64,000 nt of DNA from an uncultured Acetatifactor sp. (GCA_910589655.1 CAJUTJ010000093.1:1-64000), one strand, 5' to 3'; shown: positions 1 through 8,784, counted from the stretch's first letter. Notes: generated from the sequence alone by a model not told the origin. Made by a program: numbers and translations.

Positions 1-136
1 CTATACTGGTTATTGGATGTCGCAATCTTATTATACCAAAGATTAGGTGCTGTTTTAATGTCAATACACCATTTATTGCAGTAATTTTGCTTAAAAAATC
101 AAGCATTAAGCCAACTATGCTGGTGGGAAAGTTGAG

Positions 137-838
137 TTAATTATAATAATATTTATCAAGAAGCTCCGTTCGGATTTCATTTAATATTTCTGTAATCTGG
201 TCAGAAGCAGAAAAAAATTCATAATCGCCAAGCTCGGTAAAATCATACTTTTTATAATCCTTATCCAGCGTTTTCGTTGTTCCGTCCCACAATCTTATAT
301 ATCCGAAGTATTCTGAATTTAAAATGTAAACAGACTCACCCGTAAATTGGCATATCGGAGATTTTTCCATAAAAATAAGATACTCATTTTGGGTATTCAT
401 TAAGTTAAGTGTATTCATGAATTCTATTTTCCCATCATTTTCGTGTAAGCCAAAATGTTGAAATACATAACCTGCCTCTCCGACGGAAGCAATCTTTTCT
501 CCCCTGATTATTTCTTTTATAACAAATTCCTGCCCGATACTCCCTTCACTCTGGCATATATTTCCCGTAGGAGAAACAACGGCAATGACTGATGACCCGC
601 CAACGCCATACCCCTCATCAGCAGGCCCAAAGCTTTCCGCACTCATTTCTTTCATACCATCTCTGTATTCCCATGCATAATTCAGCGTTACCATATCCGG
701 CCGTATGTCTGAAATATTTGACAAATCCGCTATGCCACAGTCCGGAATATCCCTCCTAAATGCAATGCCTGAAGCAACGGTAATCGTCAGCAATAGAAAA
801 ACATAAATCTTAGTAAAAGAAATCCGCTTTTTCGGCAT
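137..838 (-). CDS. exported or membrane-anchored protein of unknown function, last gene of an ABC-2 operon
   Basis: I do not recognise the family. The start is the ATG at 838, preceded by GGGAGG at good spacing; a longer reading frame upstream lacks a site. The product is about 233 residues. A basic N-terminus (MPKKRISFTK) followed by a hydrophobic stretch (residues about 9-26) predicts a signal peptide or single anchor, with the rest outside the membrane. The body is acidic and rich in Tyr and Phe, with no motif I can name. The start overlaps the end of the ATPase gene by 29 bp, so it is probably translated with the ABC transporter, perhaps as an accessory or cargo protein. Base composition is AT-rich like its neighbours. 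Confidence 0.7.
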   Translation of the reverse strand: MPKKRISFTKIYVFLLLTITVASGIAFRRDIPDCGIADLSNISDIRPDMVTLNYAWEYRDGMKEMSAESFGPADEGYGVGGSSVIAVVSPTGNICQSEGSIGQEFVIKEIIRGEKIASVGEAGYVFQHFGLHENDGKIEFMNTLNLMNTQNEYLIFMEKSPICQFTGESVYILNSEYFGYIRLWDGTTKTLDKDYKKYDFTELGDYEFFSASDQITEILNEIRTELLDKYYYN

Positions 839-1484
839 CCTTTTTCCTCCCAATCTGCATACAGGCACCGGACTCCATACCATAAACCTCCGTACATAAT
901 TCCGAAATATCCTGACTTATATGGCTGGCCAGCAGAACTACCGCCCCGCGTTTTGCCTCTTCAAAAATAATCTGACGGATCAATACAATTCCATCCTTGT
1001 CTATTGCATTTGTCGGTTCATCAAGGAAAAGGAAATCCGGCCTTTCCATAACTGCCTGCGCGATATTCAAACGCTGCTTCATACCCAATGAATACTTCTT
1101 TACCGACAACTTATTATCAGGATCCAGCCCTACCCTTTCCATCGTGCTCCTGACATCCTTATAGGATATACAATGATTTAAGGAACTCAGAAAAAGCAAA
1201 TTTTCTATGCCCGTCAATTCAGGCCACATCGCGGCATTTTCTATAATCACACCTACTTTTACATTTTTCCTTTCTCTGTAAATATCTTTTCCGTCTAATA
1301 ATACTCTTCCTCTCGTTGGCCGGACTAATCCGCTCAAGGTTCTAAACAGCATTGTCTTTCCGGATCCGTTTTCCCCAATAAAGCCGTAGATATTACCGCC
1401 GATTAACTCCAATGAAATTTCATGCAATATCTCTTTTCTGCCAACCCTCTTTGTAATGTTTTCTGCACGTAAGCAATGTCCCAC
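810..1484 (-). CDS. ABC transporter ATP-binding protein (ABC-2 export type)
   Basis: This is a 224-residue nucleotide-binding domain that would power the two adjacent permeases. Visible motifs are Walker A GENGSGKT (about residues 37-44), signature YSLGMKQRL (about 130-138), Walker B FLFLDEP with the catalytic Glu (about 151-157) and an H-loop in LLASHISQD. A GTG start at 1484 is preceded by GGGAGG with 8-nt spacing. It lies 15 bp after the second permease gene and overlaps the exported-protein gene. The arrangement resembles bacitracin- or lantibiotic-type ABC-2 exporters, but no resistance or peptide gene is present, so the substrate is unknown. Confidence 0.93.
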   Translation of the reverse strand: MGHCLRAENITKRVGRKEILHEISLELIGGNIYGFIGENGSGKTMLFRTLSGLVRPTRGRVLLDGKDIYRERKNVKVGVIIENAAMWPELTGIENLLFLSSLNHCISYKDVRSTMERVGLDPDNKLSVKKYSLGMKQRLNIAQAVMERPDFLFLDEPTNAIDKDGIVLIRQIIFEEAKRGAVVLLASHISQDISELCTEVYGMESGACMQIGRKKDAEKADFFY

Positions 1485-1499
1485 CCTAATGACCTCCCA

Positions 1500-2234
1500 T
1501 CAAAAGATGTCTCTATACTTAACATAAAACATCATTCCGGCCATAATAAGTAAAAGATATAATACTTCTATTAAAATCTTCATAATCGCATATACCGGAT
1601 TATTTATAATCAATATGTTAAAGCATAATGGATTTAAGATAACATTCACGATATTATCAAATAGCAATATGGCAACAAACTCCAAAATCATAACAACTAC
1701 AAAAACCAAAAAAACCGCGATCGGAACATCAAATGGAATTGATATCCAATTTACTGCCAGACAGACCACCGCCAGCAAAGGCATAATAATTCCCCAAATT
1801 ACTGCAAATGTCATTATAGCAGAGCCGTCCAATCTCCATTCATTGACATTCCTAAATCCTATCACAAAATGAACGGCGATAAGCAGAAATGAATAAAGCA
1901 TTGAAAATAAACAAAGTTCCCCTGCTTTTTTAATACACCAAATTTTCCGGTTGTTAACTCTGGTAAACACAAATACGCTTATTGTACCAAAGTAGTCCGA
2001 AATGCAGCTCCCATACAGCAATACGAAAAGAAAAATGCCCCCAATACTCTTAACAGACAAAATCACCGTATGCAATTCCCCGGCACTTAACCTTCCAAAG
2101 ATACGATACCACAGCATATCAGGCAGAGGCTGCGATGTCGGTACTGCCAGAAAGATATCGGACATTGATATTAACAGAACATATGGTACAATCCATAAAA
2201 TTTTCCCGAATAAAGATATCTTCTGCCGAATCAC
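1500..2234 (-). CDS. ABC-2 type permease subunit
   Basis: A hydrophobic protein of about 244 residues with roughly six membrane segments, including runs near LWIVPYVLLISM, GIFLFVLLYG, AVIWGIIMPLLAVVCLA and VFLVFVVVMILEFVAILLF. I choose the GTG at 2234: AAGGAG lies 8 nt upstream and the GTG overlaps the TGA of the preceding permease gene (GTGA), a typical coupled start. A longer frame begins at an ATG at 2297 but has no binding site. It should pair with the other permease and the ATPase. No substrate can be inferred. Confidence 0.8.
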   Translation of the reverse strand: MIRQKISLFGKILWIVPYVLLISMSDIFLAVPTSQPLPDMLWYRIFGRLSAGELHTVILSVKSIGGIFLFVLLYGSCISDYFGTISVFVFTRVNNRKIWCIKKAGELCLFSMLYSFLLIAVHFVIGFRNVNEWRLDGSAIMTFAVIWGIIMPLLAVVCLAVNWISIPFDVPIAVFLVFVVVMILEFVAILLFDNIVNVILNPLCFNILIINNPVYAIMKILIEVLYLLLIMAGMMFYVKYRDIF

Positions 2235-3115
2235 TGCATACTCCTTAAATCTTCTCTTATCGCATACAAAACGGAAACACCTATCAGTATAATACATATA
2301 AGGACAAATGCTGCCATAAATAACGGTGTGCGCCCCTTTGAAATTGTCGGCACTACATAATCCAGTATATTAGTATTCACATAAGTACTTTCATTTGCTA
2401 TTGCATCCGACAATTTCCATGTATCGTAATTCTGCGATATCTGCGTTAAGAGAAATATCGGAAAAAACAGAGCAAGTTTACTTCTCTTCCACCAAAATGA
2501 AAAACTCAAAGCCAGTGCGCCGAGCAAACCGGAAAACAACGAGAAAAAAAGCAAATATAATAAATTATATAAAAAAGGGCTTTCTGTCCAGAGCTTTAAA
2601 AAAGGTAATTTTGAATAAGGGGTATTATACAAAATATTTGTTCCAAGCAATCTGCGATAGTAATTTCCCATCTGATATTCGCCCAGCCATGTATTATGAT
2701 TATGGGGTAAAAATAAATTGCACAAAAAAAGATTTAGCAAACAAGGAATTGCTATTACAGCTCCGGTTCCAATAAAAGCTGCCATCAATTTAGAAAAAAA
2801 ATAGTTTTTGCGAGACGAACGGGATATATATATTGGCAGAAGCTGATTCCTATAATCATCCACATAAGACGTAGCATATGGAAGAACCACTAAAAACGGA
2901 TAAATTACCGAAAAGAAATACCAAAGCCTATTATCTTGAGAATAGCACACTGATTGGTTTGCATCTTTTATTAACGAAAGATCCATTCCCCAAAATTGCG
3001 TAAGGATGTATATAAAGCTTAAACATGAATAAGTAATCCCTATTATAATGGCTGCTTTATATTCTTTTTTCCTAAACATGATATTCATTTGTATTTTTAA
3101 TGATGTCCATAACAT
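2231..3115 (-). CDS. ABC-2 type permease subunit, first gene of the operon
   Basis: A product of about 294 residues with N-terminal MLWTSLKIQMNIMFRKKEYKAA followed by about six hydrophobic segments, the arrangement of ABC-2 exporter permeases. The ATG at 3115 is preceded by AAGGAG at 6-nt spacing. The open frame continues upstream to 3238, but that part runs through a dispersed hairpin element (3191-3284) and is unlikely to be translated as part of this protein. The gene is unusually AT-rich (many Ile, Asn, Tyr and Phe codons) compared with the sporulation block, which suggests acquisition by transfer. It is coupled to the next permease through a GTGA overlap. Confidence 0.8.
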   Translation of the reverse strand: MLWTSLKIQMNIMFRKKEYKAAIIIGITYSCLSFIYILTQFWGMDLSLIKDANQSVCYSQDNRLWYFFSVIYPFLVVLPYATSYVDDYRNQLLPIYISRSSRKNYFFSKLMAAFIGTGAVIAIPCLLNLFLCNLFLPHNHNTWLGEYQMGNYYRRLLGTNILYNTPYSKLPFLKLWTESPFLYNLLYLLFFSLFSGLLGALALSFSFWWKRSKLALFFPIFLLTQISQNYDTWKLSDAIANESTYVNTNILDYVVPTISKGRTPLFMAAFVLICIILIGVSVLYAIREDLRSMQ

Positions 3116-3190
3116 ATATGTCTCCTTAAGCATGAATGATGTAAAATAACATGAGGCTGATGTGGCAGCCGTAGTCTCTATCATTTTTAT

Positions 3191-3284
3191 ACCCATCTGC
3201 GCGCCTAAAGAGGGGTGTTTACACACCCTCTTGCGCACTCAAATCAATAGTTGAATACGCATTTTATTCAACCTTCACTCCAAA
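3191..3284 (-). repeat. dispersed 5'-leader hairpin element (copy E)
   Basis: Read on the minus strand, it holds a first hairpin with arms GTTGAATA/TATTCAAC, the linker ACTATTGATTTGAGTGCGC, a second hairpin with arms AAGAGGG/CCCTCTT, and then AGATGGG. The linker and first hairpin closely match the copy inside tilS (15598-15660). The second hairpin closely matches the copy before the 700-residue antiporter gene (52662-52795). It lies about 75 nt upstream of the permease start, in the same orientation as the gene. Confidence 0.75.
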
Positions 3285-3311
3285 TTCATACTTTACTAAA
3301 CTTCCATACAA

Positions 3312-3473
3312 TCAGCTGAACCACCATGCATAAAAGTCCGGAAGTCTGGCAAATGCACATATAATGAGCAAAAAGCTCTCATACGTGCCATCTGTAGTTG
3401 CCTTTGCATATACTTTAGAATAATAAATCGTTGTCACATTGTCTATAAATGCAGGGAGTTTATTTGTATTGTT
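3312..3473 (-). pseudogene. remnant of an unknown coding sequence (about 54 codons)
   Basis: On the minus strand an open stretch of about 54 codons ends in TGA at 3312-3314 and starts just after a TAA. It contains no ATG or GTG at its 5' end. The translation looks protein-like, for example KLPAFIDNVTTIYYSKVYAK and later FARLPDFYAWWFS. I do not recognise the source protein. The most economical reading is the 3' end of a decayed gene, consistent with the AT-rich, disturbed surroundings. It could also be a chance open frame. Confidence 0.4.
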
Positions 3474-3763
3474 TTACGTTATCATATTGTTATATTAATG
3501 TCAATAACGTAGCTTTTCATATTATTATTTTTTAATATTTTAAAATACATTAAAAGTAACTTATATCATATTTTATATTCCGCATTACATTTTATCGTAT
3601 ATACAAAATAGTCAATACAAAAAATTTTATCTTTCAAAAATTCAAACACCCCAAAGGATGGGATTAACCCTCCGGTTCACCGGCTGTCCCTACTTGTACG
3701 GACAGTTGCCTAATTATCTGCGGAAACAAATGAAGCCACTCTCTGCAAGTCTATTACCATGAA
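3474..3763. other. AT-rich intergenic stretch
   Basis: No gene is visible. Bases 3480-3640 are extremely AT-rich. At about 3675-3715, on the minus strand, two small adjacent hairpins occur: CTGTCC...GGACAG and CCGGTGAACCGG. Their role is unknown and they do not match a riboswitch class I can name. Confidence 0.5.
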
Positions 3764-3811
3764 TAAAAGATACCAGCTTCCTACTATTATAAGGAATTCT
3801 GGTATCTGTCT
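3764..3811 (-). terminator. rho-independent terminator after the amidase-deacetylase gene
   Basis: On the minus strand, CAGATACCAG and CTGGTATC form a stem around a short AT-rich loop, followed by TTTTATT. It lies about 30 bp past the stop codon of the amidase-deacetylase gene. Confidence 0.75.
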
Positions 3812-3839
3812 GCTTATAAATATTCAGTATTAAATTATT

Positions 3840-5351
3840 TTAAAAACACACCGGTGCCACATCCGATGTCAAAGGCTCCATCCGGTAATCCGGGAATTGT
3901 TCAATCAAACGCTCCAGACATAAGGTGGTATTATAGACAATGTCGTGAGCCAGCATTACAATCTTCTTCCTGCCAAGGGTGCTTTCCCTTGCATTCTGCA
4001 AAAGCTCTTCCGGTGTGGACTGGCTCACCGCGTCTTCCAGACTGGCATTCCAGTCAAAGTAAATGAACCCTTTCTCCGTCATCTTCTCGATGATTTCTTC
4101 ATATATGGTTTCGTTATGTGCATTGATGCTGCCGCCGGGGAAACGGAACAATTCTACTTCCACGCCCGTGACTTCATATACCGCGTCATAAGCTTCCTGA
4201 AAATCCGCCAGATAGGCATCCACGCTCTTATATATCTCATCGTAATCATGCCTGTTGCAGTGGATGCCTATGGTATGGCCCTCCGCCACAATCCTGCGGG
4301 CGATATCGGGATGGCTGCGGACATTTTCCCCTACCACGAAAAAAGTTGCCTTGATTCCCTTCTCCTGAAGGATATCCAGCACTGCCGACGTATTATCCTC
4401 CGAAGGCCCGTCGTCGAAGGTCAGGTACATGGTCTTAGGATGGAAATAGTAGTCAATATTCTGGGCTATTCCCGCGGCAAGCTTATCCTGATACTCCTCG
4501 CTGCTGATGGCAGTGCGCTCCGCTTTATTGGACAGGAAAGCGGTTTCTATCAGACAGGAAGGCATGGAAGTCTCACGGATGACATACAGTTCCTGACTCT
4601 GCTGCAATCCCCTGTCAACGGCTTCTGTCCGGCTCACCGCCCCCATCTGGACTAACTGTGCAAGCCGTCTGCTGTCATTACAGCAGGTACAGTACCAGTT
4701 TGCCCCTTCCTCCTTCTCCGGACATCCGCTGAACCATGTTTCTATCCCTGCTATGGAGCTTTCCTTCTCCTCGCAGGCATTTTGATGTATGCTGACAAAG
4801 AGATCACCCCTTGCCGCTTCCGCAATGTTTACCCTCTCCTCCAATGTCCGGAAAGTGTCGTCATCTTCTCTGGTAAGCACTGTCTCGTAGCCCAGCCCTT
4901 GCAGGTTCTCCGCCAGCTTTAAAGCAATCTGCAGGTTCACCGTCTTCTCTGTCACTTCTCCTCTGCTGCAGCCGGTATCTTCACCGCCGTGCCCGGGATC
5001 AATGACAATGACCGGAACGGAAGGCTCCTCTTCTATCACTACGATATCGTTTCCCGATACGGCAGGCGGCTCCGCCTGAGGCATACCGGAAGGCGGATTC
5101 CCCTCCCCCGATACCACCACGCTTTCCTCGGCGGCAAACAAATACTCTTTTCCCCAATAGATCAGAACCAGCCCTGCGATTGTCGCTGCGGTAAAGAGAA
5201 TTATAACGAGAAGACTGCGGCGGAGAAATCTGTTTGCAGCTCCGCCTCCACATTTTACGGATCTGTTATGCATCCTGCTGTCGAAGGTTCTCACCCTCAC
5301 CAGACGCACCTCTTTGCTATTCACGTTTTTTCTGCCCATCTTTCCGTACAT
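3840..5351 (-). CDS. N-acetylmuramoyl-L-alanine amidase fused to a NodB-type polysaccharide deacetylase, membrane-anchored
   Basis: A cell-surface enzyme of about 503 residues. A basic N-terminus and a membrane segment (SLLVIILFTAATIAGLVLIY, about residues 45-64) precede a linker. The Amidase_3 domain follows: VIVIDPGHGG with the first zinc His, the metal Glu in GEVTEKTVNLQ, FVSIHQNA, and the catalytic Glu in CLIETAFLSN. It would cleave between MurNAc and L-Ala. The C-terminal NodB domain keeps TFDDGP, an HxxxH zinc motif (HCNRH, with Cys where Ser/Thr is usual), RFPGG, the DW pair in FDWN and LAHD, so both domains look active. The start is ATG 5351 with GAGG upstream. It is downstream of the two-component operon but separated from it by a terminator. 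Confidence 0.9.
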   Translation of the reverse strand: MYGKMGRKNVNSKEVRLVRVRTFDSRMHNRSVKCGGGAANRFLRRSLLVIILFTAATIAGLVLIYWGKEYLFAAEESVVVSGEGNPPSGMPQAEPPAVSGNDIVVIEEEPSVPVIVIDPGHGGEDTGCSRGEVTEKTVNLQIALKLAENLQGLGYETVLTREDDDTFRTLEERVNIAEAARGDLFVSIHQNACEEKESSIAGIETWFSGCPEKEEGANWYCTCCNDSRRLAQLVQMGAVSRTEAVDRGLQQSQELYVIRETSMPSCLIETAFLSNKAERTAISSEEYQDKLAAGIAQNIDYYFHPKTMYLTFDDGPSEDNTSAVLDILQEKGIKATFFVVGENVRSHPDIARRIVAEGHTIGIHCNRHDYDEIYKSVDAYLADFQEAYDAVYEVTGVEVELFRFPGGSINAHNETIYEEIIEKMTEKGFIYFDWNASLEDAVSQSTPEELLQNARESTLGRKKIVMLAHDIVYNTTLCLERLIEQFPDYRMEPLTSDVAPVCF

Positions 5352-5512
5352 TTTATCATCCTCTTTTCCGAATTCCAATCTTCTGTCCATACCGGAGCGT
5401 GTTTGAAGAATACCTATGGAAGAGCACCTGTTAAACCAAATCCCCCGGCAAGCTGCAAGGTCATGGCACTTGCGGCATTCGCCACGCCATGGCGCTTGGC
5501 TCAATGCCCGCA

Positions 5513-5566
5513 GGAATAAAAACAGGCTTCCCCGCAGCTATTATATACAGCATACAGGGAAGCCCC
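5513..5566 (-). terminator. rho-independent terminator of the two-component operon
   Basis: On the minus strand GGCTTCCC pairs with GGGAAGCC over a loop of about 24 nt, followed by TGTTTTTATT. It lies about 60 bp past the stop of the 5623-6453 gene and separates it from the amidase-deacetylase gene. Confidence 0.75.
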
Positions 5567-5622
5567 GTCATATTTTCATATTTTTGGCATATTAATTTCA
5601 TCTTTTTTCCATAATACTTGCA

Positions 5623-6453
5623 TCATCTCGAGATTTTCAAGTACAGCTCGTTAATTCCCTCATAAAACCCGATGGTTACAATAGTATTCCCTTCCTCCAT
5701 TCCGGCAAAACTGTATTTCTTAAAATAGGGCGTGGTCTCGGACAGTGGATTTGTACTCTCGTACTCCTGAGGCTCTCCCAGTCCCACATATTCACTCCAG
5801 ACGCGGATAATTTCATCCGGATCTATATCCTTCCATTCCAGCTCCGTTCTCACATAAAATTCATAAAGCTTACCCGTATCCGCGTCCACATATGCGTCCA
5901 GCAGACGGTTTTCTTTATTGGTGTTCAGCTTTCCGGAGACAAAGCTGATTTTCCAGACCAGCACATTGTTTCTTGGCTCCGGCACATCAATAGCCGAATA
6001 CAGAACCTCGCTGTAGGAGCCCGGAGACAGCTCTTTTATCTCCTGCGGCAGGATTCCCAGATTCTTCAGTTCCGAGACTGCCTGATTGCAAAGCCGAATC
6101 CCCCCCGTCTCCCCTGTTTCCGAACCGGAGGAATCTTTATGGTTTACCACAAAAGCATAAGTTCCCGTCAATTCCTGATAATCCAGATTTACCGTATCCA
6201 CGTTTGTCATAGCATTCTGGTCGCTCTCCGGCTGAATCTGGTTGTTCAGACATTTGGATACAATATATACTCTCTCGTTATTGCTCAAAGAATAGCGATA
6301 TCCTTCCGTGCCCGTCTCCGTCTCTCTGACATGGATTTGATTCAATATATTTCTGTCACGATATTGGGCAATTGCTTCCGGCCCCCACACTGCCACCGCC
6401 GCAATAACAGCCGCAAGAGGAATCAGCAGCATACTGATTTTTTCTATTTTCAC
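5623..6453 (-). CDS. membrane-anchored extracytoplasmic protein of unknown function next to a histidine kinase
   Basis: A 276-residue protein with an N-terminal hydrophobic segment (ISMLLIPLAAVIAAVAVW, about residues 6-23) and a soluble outer part. The phrase VDADTGKLYEFYV resembles the folds of PepSY-like domains, but I cannot assign a family. The start is GTG at 6453 with AGGAG five bases upstream; that site belongs to a dispersed leader element. It is downstream of and in line with the histidine kinase gene, so it may be an accessory or target of that system. Confidence 0.75.
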   Translation of the reverse strand: MKIEKISMLLIPLAAVIAAVAVWGPEAIAQYRDRNILNQIHVRETETGTEGYRYSLSNNERVYIVSKCLNNQIQPESDQNAMTNVDTVNLDYQELTGTYAFVVNHKDSSGSETGETGGIRLCNQAVSELKNLGILPQEIKELSPGSYSEVLYSAIDVPEPRNNVLVWKISFVSGKLNTNKENRLLDAYVDADTGKLYEFYVRTELEWKDIDPDEIIRVWSEYVGLGEPQEYESTNPLSETTPYFKKYSFAGMEEGNTIVTIGFYEGINELYLKISR

Positions 6454-6455
6454 AC

Positions 6456-6625
6456 TAACTCCTATCTGCCCGCTTTGGCGGGCACTTAAATCAGGATTGT
6501 GAAATATCCTTCTTCACACTAACCTCCATGTCGCAGCTTTTCTGCGACTCACAATCCCATGGAGCCAAAGCTCCGATGAGAAATGCCGTATTTCAGGCAT
6601 TTCTCGGTGTGAGACTTAGAGTTTC
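6456..6625 (-). repeat. tandem pair of dispersed 5'-leader hairpin elements (copy B)
   Basis: On the minus strand, in order: hairpin GAGAAATGCC/GGCATTTCTC; hairpin GGAGC/GCTCC; GATTGTGAGT; hairpin GTCGCAG/CTGCGAC; ATGGAGGTTAGTGTG; a short open frame of eight codons (reading MKKDISQS if GTG initiates); TGATTTAAGTG; hairpin TGCCCGC/GCGGGCA; and AGATAGGAGTTAGTGTG, which supplies the ribosome site and start of the downstream gene. The middle module matches copy C (19515-19705) and the last matches copy A (46783-46850). Confidence 0.8.
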
Positions 6626-6661
6626 TCTGAGACATATGAATATACACATCTCAAGGCGTTA

Positions 6662-8068
6662 TTAATCCGGAGTTCCCCATGGCAGGCAGAAGCTGATACT
6701 GGTGCCCTCTCCTACCTTACTCTCTATCTGCAGCGCACTGTTGTGGAGTCTCAATATCTCCACGCACAGCGCCAGTCCCAGCCCCGCTCCGTTTTTACTG
6801 CGGGATCTGGACTTATCCACCATATAAAATGCCTCCGTTACCTTTTTCAGTTCTTCTTCGGGAATTCCTACCCCGTAATCCCTGACCTGAAACAGGTAGC
6901 CTTCTTCCCGGCAGGCTCCGTCCACCTCTATGGTGCCTCCTTCCGGAGACGCCTTACAGGCATTATCCACTAAATTCAATAAAACGGATTTGATTAAGTT
7001 TATCTCTCCATGAATCGTTGCCGGTTCAAACATAATGTCTATCTTCTGCTCCGTGTGTTCCCCGAACATATCCTGCAGATACTGAAACAAACTCTCCGCC
7101 GCCATAGGCTGCGTCTCAATCCGCTCCCTCTTGGTGACAATAATATCCAGCAGACGGAATGACATATTTTCCAAGCGCTTTCCTTCCGTGTAAATGTAAT
7201 TAGAGGACAGGAAATGCTTTTCCTCGTCAAGCTTTCTGGAACGAAGCACATCCGCATATCCGATAATGGCCGTAAGAGGCGTCTTTAACTCATGGGCAAA
7301 AGCCGCAATAAAGTCTTCTCGCGCGCGAATCTCATCCTGAAGCTCGGCAATCGTATCCTCCAAAACGTTGGCCATACTGTTAAAATCGGCGGTTAGAAGT
7401 CCCAGCTCGTCATTGCTGACAATCTGGGCGCGGTAGTTGTAATCTCCCCCCGCCATTTTTCTGGTGGCTCCGGCCAAAATACGGATGGGTTTGGTAAGCC
7501 AAAAGCAGATAAAATACAGAACAATAGCACAGACTGCCAGCATCGCTACGGTAACTTTCCGGTATACGGAAAAGCCCATGGCTCTCTCCGCGAAGACCTC
7601 CGTCACATCTTCCATGGTTTCCAAATACAATTTTCTGTCCAATACAGTTACCATGATACCCGTCTGTATGTAATAATGTTCTCCCTGACGGATTACCTGA
7701 TACACTCTGGTGTTCTCCTCTACCTGCTGAGTCAGCCGGGCATCCTCCGGAAATCCGTCACTGGCATAGAGCACCTCCTTCTCTTCGTTGGAGAGGCGCA
7801 GCAGACGGCCGGTTCCTTGTCCGCCGCTCTCCAGCTTAGAGCCGATCTGCTCCACTGCAATATCCTGCAATACATTGTACTTTGTAGGAATATTCAGCGC
7901 CGCCGTCTCAAAAGCGAACTGCAGGATATTGCTGTCGCTCATAGCCTGCTCAATCTCACGGTTCAGAGCCGTCTCAAACACATAATTCACAAAAAAGTAT
8001 CCGCTGAAGCCAAAAGCGACTGCCATAATCATAATAGTCCACAGCAGAATCTTGTATAATAATTTCAT
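6662..8068 (-). CDS. two-component sensor histidine kinase
   Basis: A 468-residue membrane kinase. One membrane segment spans about residues 8-30, an extracytoplasmic sensor of about 130 residues follows, and a second segment lies near 165-190. After that come a HAMP linker (KPIRILAGATRKMAGGDYNY), the dimerisation and phosphoacceptor box FAHELKTPLTAIIGY, an N-box NLVDNACKASPEGG, a G1 box DYGVGIPEEEL and a G2 box NGAGLGLALC. It should phosphorylate the response regulator encoded just upstream. The start is ATG 8068, six bases after AAGGGG; an in-frame TTG lies two codons earlier. The sensor domain gives no ligand clue. Confidence 0.93.
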   Translation of the reverse strand: MKLLYKILLWTIMIMAVAFGFSGYFFVNYVFETALNREIEQAMSDSNILQFAFETAALNIPTKYNVLQDIAVEQIGSKLESGGQGTGRLLRLSNEEKEVLYASDGFPEDARLTQQVEENTRVYQVIRQGEHYYIQTGIMVTVLDRKLYLETMEDVTEVFAERAMGFSVYRKVTVAMLAVCAIVLYFICFWLTKPIRILAGATRKMAGGDYNYRAQIVSNDELGLLTADFNSMANVLEDTIAELQDEIRAREDFIAAFAHELKTPLTAIIGYADVLRSRKLDEEKHFLSSNYIYTEGKRLENMSFRLLDIIVTKRERIETQPMAAESLFQYLQDMFGEHTEQKIDIMFEPATIHGEINLIKSVLLNLVDNACKASPEGGTIEVDGACREEGYLFQVRDYGVGIPEEELKKVTEAFYMVDKSRSRSKNGAGLGLALCVEILRLHNSALQIESKVGEGTSISFCLPWGTPD

Positions 8069-8130
8069 TTGCAACCCCTTATGCGCTCTACGGAAAGCGC
8101 CTGAAAAAGGCTTCCCGTAAACTGACGCAG

Positions 8131-8784
8131 TCAGATTTCCAGCCTGTACCCCACCTTATAGACTGCCACCAAATTATCTTCCCAGCCCATTTTCCTGCGG
8201 AGCCTCTGAACATGAAGATCTAAAGTACGGCTGTCCGCCAGATACTCGTCCCCCCATACCTTTTCATACAGACTCTCCCGGAACAAAGCGATATTTTTGT
8301 TCCGCATAAACAGAACCAGAAGTCCGTACTCTTTGTTGGTCAGCACTACCGGCTTTCCTGCCTTTGTAACTTTTCTGGCATCCTCGTCCACCACCACATC
8401 CCCTGCGGTGAGAACCGTGTCCGTCTTGTTATAGCGGCGCAGCACCACTTCCACGCGGGCTACCAGCTCCACCACGTCAAAGGGCTTCACCAGATAATCC
8501 TCCGCTCCCAGCTTCAATCCCTTCACCCTGTCCTTGACCTCATGTTTTGCGGTAATAAAAATCACCGGAATCTTCAAAGGCCTTATGTATTCCATAATAT
8601 CGTAGCCATTGGCGCCGGGAAGCATGATATCCAGCAAAACCAAATCAAAAGGCTCGGATTCAATCAGGTCGATGGCCTGAATACCATCCTGAACAGCCTT
8701 GCAGTCATAGCCTGCCGCCGACAAGTTAATATCTATCAAATCGCAAATCGGTTTCTCGTCATCCACAATCAGTATCTTAATCAT
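8131..8784 (-). CDS. OmpR/PhoB-type response regulator
   Basis: A 217-residue DNA-binding regulator. The receiver domain shows the acidic pair in ILIVDDEKP, the phosphorylated Asp in LVLLDIMLPG, the Thr in VIFITAK and Lys in YLVKPFD. The C-terminal winged helix includes LTNKEYGLLVLFMRN and DLHVQRLRRKMG. The start is ATG 8784, whose ATGA overlaps the stop of the upstream exported-protein gene, indicating translational coupling. The kinase gene follows 62 bp downstream. Confidence 0.95.
   Translation of the reverse strand: MIKILIVDDEKPICDLIDINLSAAGYDCKAVQDGIQAIDLIESEPFDLVLLDIMLPGANGYDIMEYIRPLKIPVIFITAKHEVKDRVKGLKLGAEDYLVKPFDVVELVARVEVVLRRYNKTDTVLTAGDVVVDEDARKVTKAGKPVVLTNKEYGLLVLFMRNKNIALFRESLYEKVWGDEYLADSRTLDLHVQRLRRKMGWEDNLVAVYKVGYRLEI

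Noticed and set aside
137..3115. Bacitracin or lantibiotic immunity operon
   Set aside because: The transporter type fits, but no characteristic sensor kinase/regulator pair, peptide gene or immunity lipoprotein can be recognised next to it.
3675..3715. Two adjacent hairpins (CTGTCC/GGACAG and CCGGTGAACCGG) considered as a riboswitch
   Set aside because: No conserved core of a known class could be matched and no gene starts within a sensible distance; left as an unexplained feature of the spacer.
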